A stretch of DNA of 14,647 nucleotides, taken from positions 1-14,647 of the forward strand of contig CAMDAI010000010.1 in the NCBI GenBank assembly GCA_945888585.1. The letters run 5' to 3'. This document shows positions 1 to 6,975 of this stretch, one piece after another (position 1 is the stretch's first letter; every line of letters starts with the position of its first letter). The position numbers were made by a program, and so were the translations under genes. The notes below the pieces were generated by a model. It was given only the letters and a program-made list of their open reading frames with translations, did not search any database and was not told the DNA's origin. Origin of the DNA: Rickettsia typhi. GTDB lineage: Bacteria > Pseudomonadota > Alphaproteobacteria > Rickettsiales > UBA1997.

Positions 1-3000
1 ATCAAAATAAATAGCTGACTCTAAAGTAACTTTTGTGTCTTTTGCATCATTTAATCCAACAGATTGTTGGATGGCTACCACTTTCATCTTGTTCAAAAGA
101 TTAGTCTCTTCTAAATTAAGACTAGAGATTTCTATTTTGTTAAATTCTATTTTATCGCCCGCCACTTCTTCTTTACAGAAAACACCTTCATAATTCATTT
201 TCCCATCTTCACTTAAAGAGAATTTTAATTTAAGTGACCTTTCACCAAAATTTCCAGTACCATTAATATCTACATAACGAATTTTTGGAGCATCTTCAGG
301 AATGCCTACTTCTCCAAAAACATCCCGATCAAACACAAATATTAATTTTACTAGATGATTACCATCTTTATCATCTAACCTTTCTAAGGAATTAACAAAA
401 TTATTTTGTTTTTTAATGGGGATTGAATTTGGACTTTTTATAAACGTTTTTAATTCTCTTGAACTTTCTGCAATTTTTAGTACTGATTTCAATTTTTTAC
501 TAGCATCATAACCAATATTTATGCATTTTTTTAGCTCATCTTCCATGGAAGCATTATATTTTAGTGTATCACCGTAGCATGTTTTAGAAATAGCACAATC
601 AACTACTTGTGTTTTTTTATCATCCCCAGATTGTATAATTAAATGCGGAATGGCATCATCTGTTCTTCCTATAAAACAAGAATCTCGATTAGAACCACCC
701 TTAACATAATAAAGCTGGATCTTATTATTTATTTCGGTCTTTTCTCTTTTTTTAGCTAATTTTTCGCTTAACATTCCTTCCGAAGCAGCACTAATTTCCT
801 CACTTTCTTTTTTGATTGGTTTAAAATTTTTTATTTTTGTAAGAATCTCCTCTTCACCAAGATTAATTAATACATCACAATTTTTATCAACATTAATTTT
901 TAATTCTTCAGAATTATTTTTTAAGCTTTTTATTGAGATTATTAAATTTCTTTGTGCTTCTTTATCTATTGATAATAGTAGTTTTTTAACTAAAAAGTCT
1001 TTGTCTTCTTCATGTTCGTCTTTTTCAAAAAGCAATTTATTATCATCCTTAAGATTTACTTCATTTATACTACCTAAATCTAACGAATCTATCTCATTCA
1101 CTTCATAATTTAGATTATCGCAATATAGCTTCATATCACCTGGGTTAATTTTCTTCGTGTGACTGTTTGGTAAATATTTTGACGCTTTTTCTTTATATGT
1201 ATCCTCTCCTCTCTTCTTAAAAGCATTTATATCTTTTTTTAATGCTTTTATGCATTCTTTCAGTTTTTCCGATACTTTTTTATGATTTTCTAATGCGAAA
1301 TCAAATTTTTTTCTTTCAGGATTCAAATTATTATATTCCTCAGAAAAATTCTCCTTAATATCCTTTTTATATAAAGCCTTAATTTCTTCAAGTTCTTTTT
1401 CAAGAGCAAATTTCATTGAAAATTTTTCTTCTATTTTCTTGGCTTTTTTTTGAGCAAGCCTATAAATATTTCTTTCATAATAAATATTTTTGATTTTTAA
1501 TTCTATTTTTATATTCACATCCCCTTTTTCAGGAGAAAAAATTTTAACATTTTTGATAATAAATAGATTATTCTCCATCTCTAATAAGGCATCTTCTAAT
1601 CTCCAATTCTCTTTTTTATCTGCTTTATCTTCCTTATCTTTCGACAAGTTTTTTATTACTTTTTTTAGTTTCTCAACAAAGGTTTTTGCATCTAGGTCAA
1701 TACTATCTAGTTTTTTATTCAGGAATTTATCTAAATCATTCAAATGAATAGCATCTTTGATCTTTCTTCTACTATATTTTGAATCAATTGATTGAAGTAA
1801 GTCCACTATAGTAAAATTTGGTGATATTTTTATCTCTGTTGGGAGGAATTGTTTTTGTAATAATTCTATTCTTTTATTTCTGAAGGTGTTTGTAGTACCA
1901 ATCCAAATTTGATTGAGAGAGAAAACATCCTTTAGACTAAAATCGTTAATTGTTTTACCTTTCCCACTAGAAGAATTAGAATAAAGTTCCAATTTTAATG
2001 ACAATGGATCTTTTGTTGATTTCTTAAATAAAGATAAATCAGCTTTTATATTATCTTTTTTTTCTAATTTTAATTTTTTTGCTCTCTGGGCTTCTACATA
2101 TTCCTTAGCATATGTATTTAAAGTTAGTTTTTTATCATCATTATCTATCTTTTTTTCTTTAATGGCACAAATATCACTTAATAATGTACTACTAACAGCA
2201 CCTGATTTAGAAAAAGGATTGTTAAGAACTGATTTTTCTTCAGCATATTCATCTAAAATTTCGATTATTTTATTTATTTCATCTTGAGTAAATTTAACCC
2301 TAAATAGTCTTTCAGTAATTTTTTTAAGTGGAGTTAAATCATTGTCGTTGGCTGGCTTGATAGAATTAGTAATTTTTTTATATTCATCAAGCTTCTTTTG
2401 AAGATCAGTTTCATTTGCATTTATAATATCAAATTGTGCTTTGGTTAATTTTGCATCATTGGCTGCATTTTCTTTTATTTTATTTAAACTTTCCTGCGTT
2501 CCACAAAAATGAAAATTACATTTTGCCTTAACTCCATTTACTACATCTTTCTTCCTAAGATCCATACTTCTATTTCTGGCAATCCACTGGGCTAAATCAT
2601 CAGTACCAAATTTTCTACCAGAAAGATCATCAATATAAACATCAGTTACATCTCTACTATATTTCCCATAATCTCCACCTACCACAGTATTTTTATCATA
2701 GAAGGATAAACAATCTCTTTCTGTTGGAACACCATGTGTTGCTTTCTCTTCATCTGATTTAGGATCGAGCGCCTCTTCTGATCCTTCTAATACAGATTCT
2801 AACTTCCATGATCCACCATCCTTTACAAATTTAACTATTTTCTTTTTTTCTAAAAGATTAATATAATTTTTCTGCTCTGTTTTTAATGCACTAAGATCAC
2901 CAGCTTTAACTCTCATTTCCTTTGCAACTGAATCTGCAACTGGCGGAAGCAAAACAAAAAACTCATCTTTAGTTGTAATTTTACGGTCTGTTAAAATTTT

Positions 3001-5256
3001 TTTAACTAAACTTTCCAATCTATCAGGAGCAAATAAAAGAGCAGAATCATTTGGAGAAAAATCGGGCATTAAATATTGAATGTGACGATGTGGTGCCCCT
3101 CCTTTTAAATCATCTATTCCTTTAATATTTTTACCTATTATTTCTTCAATTGATGTTGATTTGGCACTATCTGTTTTTGCTGGGGAAGAAAATAACTCAC
3201 CAATATTACTATAAGCACTAAATAAATTTTCTAATGTTCTAATTTCTTTTTTACCAGTTTCTTTATCAAGCCAATTCGATTGCTTACCATCTCTAGCATC
3301 TCCAAACCAATATTTATTAAAAATATTCTTATCTGTAATATTATAATTTTCATAACTAGTAACTATCTTATCTACCAGATGATCAAAACGCTTTTGTTTT
3401 GGAGTTCCAGAAATAGAAATGGTATTTATAGTTCCAAGACCAGTTCCTACTGCCAGTTTACATTCTTCGGTTAAAAAATCATAAACATCTAAATAAAAAA
3501 ATTGTTTTATATCAGCAGAAGTATGAGGATCTTCATCTGCTTGAAATACAAAACTTAACTTCTTGCCAAGATTTTTATCAACTTCTGCTCTAATCTTTCT
3601 TTTAATTTCTTCCAAATCATCACTTTGAAGATTAAAATCCATTACTATCATTTCTTCAACAGAACCCTTTCCTAGGGCAGCATCAGCCTGTTTCTTAAAT
3701 TTTATATCGTTAGTTATTCTTTGAATAGTGTGGGTTTTTCCTTCTCCAGTAAAGAAAAAACATTTATTAATTTGAACTCTATTTCCCTTATTTTTTTCAG
3801 AAACACTCTTTATTTCTTCAACCAGAGCTTTTTGGTACACCGCCAAAAATTCTCTTGAATAAATTTGTTGCGGCTTATTTGTTCCATTTTTATAATAAAT
3901 ATTAGGAACACCCCTTGGCTTACTAGTATCACTACCCAAAAATTCCTTTATTTTATCACCACTATTATCATCTCTTGATAGTTGATAATATTTCTTTCCT
4001 GTATTTGTTTCTTGTCCTTTATCATCAATAACAAAAATATCTTCATGTGTTTCTTCAACTTTAAATCCAGCAGTTTTAAGTTGATCTATATAACGCTGTT
4101 CTGATAAAATAAATCTAAGATTTTTGAGCATATCAACTGGATTTCCATTATCAAATAAAGGATCTTCATTTGCTTTCTTATCATGTACCAATCCAAGTTC
4201 AGTATATCCATCGGCAGGATCAAGAAGAAAAGTTGGTAGTTGCTTTCCTGCTTTAATATAAGAAAAAGCCTCTTTTAATAAATCACTTAAATAGTTGGAT
4301 TTTTCAGTAACTTTTGTTTCTACTTCTTTATTGAGAGCTATTATTTGATCTTCTGCCAGCTTATCAATTAAAGTAGCTCCATCATCAACATTATTTTTCC
4401 ATTCTTCAATAAATTTATTCTCTTGTCTTGGACGTTCTTTTATAATTCCATCTATTTGTGTTTTATAATTTTTAGAAATTTCATCTATTTTACCCTTAAA
4501 TTTATCTAATGATTCTTTTACTTTATCTTTTATTGTTTCTAAATTTTTTTTTAGAGTAAAATCATCTGGTGTTTCTGCTGTATAAAATTCTACAATTTCA
4601 GCATTATTAAATTGTGATCCATCTGATTTTTTAAAACTAAAAACCTGCTTTTCTATAGCACCAATTGCTATATGATTAACTTTATCTAAATAATTTTTAA
4701 CTAATTTTTCTATTAGTTCATCTTTCTTGTTTTGATTAATAGGATTTCCTGAACTCATCCGATACATAGCAAACATCAAAACATCCAATGCTCCTATTAA
4801 TGACTCTGGATCATCATCTTTTATTGCCGATTCTACTATTTCATTACATATTGCAATTGAAGTATTTTGATCAATATTAATCATATTATTAATCAAAGGA
4901 TCTTCGTCTCTTTCAGCCTTCCATCGATATAATACTTTTCCTAATTCGGTGAAAGTATCAGAACCAGTTAACTTATCATCTATTTGTGAAATATTTTTAT
5001 TGCCCTTAATAGGAACATAAAGATTTGCAATATTGGGATTATTTTTTAATTTTGAAATGAAGTAAAAAATGCCTAAAAGTTTTGATATTTCTTCAACTTT
5101 TTCTCCATTTGCTGTTATCTGTGTCTTAAGAAATTTATCATAATCTTGTTCATATTTTTCATATAAATTTTGATTTGCTTGTATTGCATCTACAGCATCA
5201 GTAGCTTTCTGATTTATATCCTTAACTATTTGTGGCTTAATTTTGGCTGGCCTCAT
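1..5256 (-). CDS. Giant protein with degenerate SF2 helicase/SecA-like ATPase core, C-terminus cut by window edge
   Basis: A single frame is open from an ATG at 5256-5254 to base 1, giving 1752 codons with no stop, so the C-terminus lies outside the window. The first residues read MRPAKIKPQIVKDI; there is no signal peptide or clear membrane segment. Ordered motifs resemble a superfamily 2 helicase or SecA-type motor: TGEGKT at residues 503-508 (motif I), DEDPH at 574-578 (motif II), SGTP at 616-619 (motif III), VVGGD at 858-862 (motif V-like) and QWIARNR at 890-896 (motif VI-like). The motif I-VI span of about 390 residues is normal for such a core. Motif I lacks the usual first glycine. Roughly residues 1240-1360 are Lys/Glu-rich and probably coiled coil; the rest is hydrophilic and unrecognised. 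No good Shine-Dalgarno precedes the start. The helicase reading is inference from motifs; a nucleic-acid or protein-translocating ATPase, or an effector, are all possible. The CDS itself is secure. Confidence 0.85.
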   Translation of the reverse strand, partial: MRPAKIKPQIVKDINQKATDAVDAIQANQNLYEKYEQDYDKFLKTQITANGEKVEEISKLLGIFYFISKLKNNPNIANLYVPIKGNKNISQIDDKLTGSDTFTELGKVLYRWKAERDEDPLINNMINIDQNTSIAICNEIVESAIKDDDPESLIGALDVLMFAMYRMSSGNPINQNKKDELIEKLVKNYLDKVNHIAIGAIEKQVFSFKKSDGSQFNNAEIVEFYTAETPDDFTLKKNLETIKDKVKESLDKFKGKIDEISKNYKTQIDGIIKERPRQENKFIEEWKNNVDDGATLIDKLAEDQIIALNKEVETKVTEKSNYLSDLLKEAFSYIKAGKQLPTFLLDPADGYTELGLVHDKKANEDPLFDNGNPVDMLKNLRFILSEQRYIDQLKTAGFKVEETHEDIFVIDDKGQETNTGKKYYQLSRDDNSGDKIKEFLGSDTSKPRGVPNIYYKNGTNKPQQIYSREFLAVYQKALVEEIKSVSEKNKGNRVQINKCFFFTGEGKTHTIQRITNDIKFKKQADAALGKGSVEEMIVMDFNLQSDDLEEIKRKIRAEVDKNLGKKLSFVFQADEDPHTSADIKQFFYLDVYDFLTEECKLAVGTGLGTINTISISGTPKQKRFDHLVDKIVTSYENYNITDKNIFNKYWFGDARDGKQSNWLDKETGKKEIRTLENLFSAYSNIGELFSSPAKTDSAKSTSIEEIIGKNIKGIDDLKGGAPHRHIQYLMPDFSPNDSALLFAPDRLESLVKKILTDRKITTKDEFFVLLPPVADSVAKEMRVKAGDLSALKTEQKNYINLLEKKKIVKFVKDGGSWKLESVLEGSEEALDPKSDEEKATHGVPTERDCLSFYDKNTVVGGDYGKYSRDVTDVYIDDLSGRKFGTDDLAQWIARNRSMDLRKKDVVNGVKAKCNFHFCGTQESLNKIKENAANDAKLTKAQFDIINANETDLQKKLDEYKKITNSIKPANDNDLTPLKKITERLFRVKFTQDEINKIIEILDEYAEEKSVLNNPFSKSGAVSSTLLSDICAIKEKKIDNDDKKLTLNTYAKEYVEAQRAKKLKLEKKDNIKADLSLFKKSTKDPLSLKLELYSNSSSGKGKTINDFSLKDVFSLNQIWIGTTNTFRNKRIELLQKQFLPTEIKISPNFTIVDLLQSIDSKYSRRKIKDAIHLNDLDKFLNKKLDSIDLDAKTFVEKLKKVIKNLSKDKEDKADKKENWRLEDALLEMENNLFIIKNVKIFSPEKGDVNIKIELKIKNIYYERNIYRLAQKKAKKIEEKFSMKFALEKELEEIKALYKKDIKENFSEEYNNLNPERKKFDFALENHKKVSEKLKECIKALKKDINAFKKRGEDTYKEKASKYLPNSHTKKINPGDMKLYCDNLNYEVNEIDSLDLGSINEVNLKDDNKLLFEKDEHEEDKDFLVKKLLLSIDKEAQRNLIISIKSLKNNSEELKINVDKNCDVLINLGEEEILTKIKNFKPIKKESEEISAASEGMLSEKLAKKREKTEINNKIQLYYVKGGSNRDSCFIGRTDDAIPHLIIQSGDDKKTQVVDCAISKTCYGDTLKYNASMEDELKKCINIGYDASKKLKSVLKIAESSRELKTFIKSPNSIPIKKQNNFVNSLERLDDKDGNHLVKLIFVFDRDVFGEVGIPEDAPKIRYVDINGTGNFGERSLKLKFSLSEDGKMNYEGVFCKEEVAGDKIEFNKIEISSLNLEETNLLNKMKVVAIQQSVGLNDAKDTKVTLESAIYFD

Positions 5257-5307
5257 ATTTATTTCTGAATATCAAAATGTTTAAAAAATGATTTAGATCA
5301 CTATTAA

Positions 5308-5374
5308 TATCTAATTTATTGACTGAACTATCACAATAGTAAATTTATTTAATCTTTGTAATAAATGATTGCAA
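5308..5374 (-). promoter_or_regulatory. Candidate promoters for the giant minus-strand gene
   Basis: Reading the minus strand, TTGTGA (5336-5331) is followed after 17 bases by TAGATA (5313-5308), 52 bases before the giant gene's ATG. A second option slightly upstream is TTGCAA (5374-5369), 17 bases, TAAATA (5351-5346). Both match sigma-70 boxes only partly (about 4/6 and 3/6), and such matches are easy to find in AT-rich DNA. The rest of 5257-5466 shows only AT-rich sequence and a weak 7-bp hairpin at 5421-5438 (arms AATTAGA/TCTAATT). Confidence 0.25.
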
Positions 5375-5466
5375 GTTTAATTTAAAGGGAGATGGCTGCA
5401 TAAAAATAAAATTATAAATTAATTAGATTCTTCTAATTTTGTATCTCATACCACACAAACTATTGA

Positions 5467-5502
5467 ATATAGGCTTGACTATAATAGATTAGCCTATATA
5501 TT
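5467..5502 (+). promoter_or_regulatory. rpmE promoter overlapped by a 9-bp inverted repeat
   Basis: TTGACT at 5475-5480 and TATATT at 5497-5502 are separated by 16 bases, a good sigma-70-type promoter 37 bases before the rpmE start. A perfect inverted repeat, ATATAGGCT (5467-5475) and AGCCTATAT (5491-5499) with a 15-base centre, brackets the spacer and covers parts of both boxes. That placement fits a repressor operator, but no regulator is identified. The sequences are directly visible; the regulatory role is inferred. Confidence 0.5.
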
Positions 5503-5538
5503 GCGTGGCTCTAATTTTCAATTTAACTGATGATTTAT

Positions 5539-5802
5539 ATGGCTAAGGCAGATATTCACCCAAAGCAACATGAGGTTACCGTTCAAATGACTGACGGTAC
5601 TAAATTCAATATTATGACCACTTGGGGCAAAGTAGGTGAAGTTTTAAGATTAGATATCGATCCAAAAAACCATCCAGCTTGGCAAGATGGCAAATCTGGA
5701 TTTATTAATCTTAACGATAACAGAATTGCTAAATTCAACAAAAAATTTGGTGGATTTGGTGAACTTTCTGCTGATAAGGCTGACAAAAAAGAAAGCAATT
5801 AA
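5539..5802 (+). CDS. rpmE: 50S ribosomal protein bL31
   Basis: The 87-residue product is bL31, a small protein of the large ribosomal subunit that contacts the central protuberance and helps bridge to the 30S subunit. Family features are the N-terminal IHP, MTDG, STWGK-like TTWGK, the LDIDPKNHPAW block and the C-terminal KFNKKFGGFG motif. It contains no cysteine, so it is the zinc-free (C-minus) type. I chose the ATG at 5539 (MAKADIHP) because the family usually starts just before IHP; an ATG three codons earlier at 5530 is in frame and cannot be excluded. Neither has a Shine-Dalgarno. The tail after GFG is Lys/Asp/Ser-rich. The gene lies 8 bases before the BioH-like gene and is probably cotranscribed with it from the promoter at 5475-5502. 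Confidence 0.93.
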   Translation: MAKADIHPKQHEVTVQMTDGTKFNIMTTWGKVGEVLRLDIDPKNHPAWQDGKSGFINLNDNRIAKFNKKFGGFGELSADKADKKESN

Positions 5803-5810
5803 CCGCTTCG

Positions 5811-6536
5811 ATGAGTTACAAACAAAGGGTTGTTTGTTTATCAGGTTGGGCTCAAAATTGCGAATCTATTGCACCAGTTTTTAATGAACTGAATCAAAAT
5901 TTAGAGATCATTAATTTCGATTATAGCAAATATAATCAAATTGATGATCTTTTTTTTGCCCTAAAAAATTTAAATAAAAATTTGGAAATTAGTCCAGATA
6001 TTTTATGTGGATGGAGTTTGGGTGGACAATTAGCCATTCGCCTGATTGCTGCTAAAATATTTAATCCGAAACTTCTTATTTTAATTGCTCCGCCTTTTCA
6101 ATTTGTTAAATCACCAACAATATCAGCGGCAATGCCGGAATCGGCTTTTTTTGAGTTTAGAAATAATTTTGCTAAATCTCCAGATAAAACTCTCAAAAGA
6201 TTCTCTATTCTTAGTTTAATGAATGATAAAAACGCTGCCCAGCTAATTAGCAATTTACAGATAACCGATGAAAATCATCATAATTTAATTTTTTGGCTAG
6301 ATGAACTTAAAAGATTTTCCTGTCATGAAATTGATTTTTCCAATTTTCCACCAACTCTATTAATTCAAGGTGCTGGCGATATGGTAGTTCATTCAAATCA
6401 AGCCCAACTTTTTAAAGAAAAAATTCCTGATTTAAAATTAGAAATTTTAAGCAATAGCGGTCACGCACCTCATTTAGGAAATTTGGAAAAAGTAAGAGAA
6501 ATCATTAAAGAATTTATAGATTTTAATTTTAGTTAA
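5811..6536 (+). CDS. BioH-like alpha/beta hydrolase (possible pimeloyl-ACP methyl ester esterase)
   Basis: A 241-residue alpha/beta hydrolase. The nucleophile elbow is GWSLGG with Ser69, the acid is probably Asp190 in GAGD, and the catalytic His is His218 in SGHAPH. The N-terminal SGWAQN occupies the oxyanion-loop position where BioH has HGWGLN. The lid region includes RFSILSLMND (130-139), which resembles the BioH lid, and total length is close to BioH (about 256). BioH releases pimeloyl-ACP from its methyl ester in biotin synthesis. This assignment rests on overall resemblance; other carboxylesterases of the same fold look alike, and no bioC or other bio gene is in the window. The start is the ATG 8 bases after the rpmE stop, implying cotranscription. 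No cleavable signal peptide is seen, so it is likely cytoplasmic. Confidence 0.65.
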   Translation: MSYKQRVVCLSGWAQNCESIAPVFNELNQNLEIINFDYSKYNQIDDLFFALKNLNKNLEISPDILCGWSLGGQLAIRLIAAKIFNPKLLILIAPPFQFVKSPTISAAMPESAFFEFRNNFAKSPDKTLKRFSILSLMNDKNAAQLISNLQITDENHHNLIFWLDELKRFSCHEIDFSNFPPTLLIQGAGDMVVHSNQAQLFKEKIPDLKLEILSNSGHAPHLGNLEKVREIIKEFIDFNFS

Positions 6537-6589
6537 TCGATAAAAACAACCAGATTGCCGCGTCATAAATGGCTTGCACCTACCACCTT

Positions 6590-6616
6590 CATTGCGAGCG
6601 AAGCGTGGCAATCCAG
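6590..6616 (+). repeat. Left copy of 27-bp perfect inverted repeat
   Basis: This copy contains ATTGCGAGCGAAGC followed by GTGGCAATCCAG and is the exact reverse complement of 6936-6962. It is visibly richer in G and C than its surroundings. The core resembles dispersed repeats seen in Rickettsiales and some other bacteria. Just upstream, GATTGCCGCG at 6553-6562 resembles the start of the right copy in the same orientation, so the left side may hold a second, divergent unit. Confidence 0.9.
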
Positions 6617-6644
6617 AAAATTATTAATAAAACCACTATTAATT

Positions 6645-6935
6645 ATGAAACAACCCGCAATTTACATAATGGCCAATAAACGTAATGGAACAATTTACAC
6701 TGGAGTAACTTCCAATTTATCAAAACGCATTTATCAACATAAGAATGAACCTAGTCAAAGTTTTACTAGCAATTATCAGTGCAAAATGTTGGTCTACTAT
6801 GAAATATTTGATGAAATGATCAGTGCCATCTCCAGAGAAAAACAAATAAAAGCCGGATCTAGAAATAAGAAATTAAAACTTATTGAATCAATAAATCCTC
6901 AATGGGAAGATTTATATGAATTTGTTTGTAAGTGA
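6645..6935 (+). CDS. GIY-YIG nuclease domain protein
   Basis: A 96-residue single-domain GIY-YIG protein of the small UvrC-N/URI type. Visible motifs are AIYIM (GIY position, residues 5-9), IYTGVT (YIG position, 17-22), the catalytic arginine in SKRIYQHK (Arg28), and the metal-binding glutamate in ISREKQIK (Glu65), followed by the family's GSRNKKLKLI and NPQWEDLY. All catalytic positions are present, so it is probably active. The frame is open upstream to 6555, but that stretch is translated repeat; the ATG at 6645 places MKQPAIYIM at the usual family start. No Shine-Dalgarno is seen. Small GIY-YIG proteins of this kind are common, often poorly characterised, and may act in repair, restriction or homing. 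The flanking inverted repeats favour a selfish or repeat-associated role, which is inferred. Confidence 0.92.
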   Translation: MKQPAIYIMANKRNGTIYTGVTSNLSKRIYQHKNEPSQSFTSNYQCKMLVYYEIFDEMISAISREKQIKAGSRNKKLKLIESINPQWEDLYEFVCK

Positions 6936-6962
6936 CTGGATTGCCACGCTTCGCTCGCAATG
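6936..6962 (-). repeat. Right copy of 27-bp perfect inverted repeat
   Basis: It starts at the base immediately after the GIY-YIG stop codon and ends 13 bases before the coaBC stop. It begins CTGGATTGCC and ends CGCTCGCAATG; complementarity to 6590-6616 is complete over 27 bases. The pairing may extend outward through GACGC (6962-6966) with GCGTC (6560-6564) if the 26 bases at 6567-6592 are looped out. A transcript of the nuclease gene could fold these arms together. Confidence 0.9.
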
Positions 6963-6975
6963 ACGCAGTATAATA

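Larger units (their letters stand above)
6553..6966. mobile_element. Candidate GIY-YIG cassette bracketed by inverted repeats
   Basis: A single small nuclease gene lies between two inverted copies of a GC-richer repeat, with the right copy beginning at the base directly after the stop codon. The unit sits between the 3' ends of the BioH-like gene and coaBC. There is no transposase. The tight fit of gene and repeats suggests they move or are kept together, with the nuclease acting as a homing-type enzyme, but mobility is an inference. A 9-bp direct repeat AAACAACCA at 6544-6552 and 6982-6990 lies outside, asymmetrically; the right copy is within coaBC coding sequence, so it is weak evidence for a target duplication. 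Confidence 0.4.

Noticed and set aside
812..1747. Plus-strand open frames of 85-98 codons within 812-1108 and 1490-1747
   Set aside because: They lie antisense to the giant minus-strand gene, are Ser/Phe/Leu-rich as expected from reversed Lys/Glu codons, and show no family motif.
3280..3474. Plus-strand 64-codon open frame
   Set aside because: Antisense shadow of the giant gene's helicase-like region, with no recognisable product.
5328..5341. ACTAT/ATAGT short inverted repeat near the giant gene promoter
   Set aside because: Five-base AT-rich arms are expected by chance in this composition.
6555..6644. Thirty-codon N-terminal extension of the GIY-YIG protein
   Set aside because: It is translated from the inverted repeat, and the family start fits the ATG at 6645.
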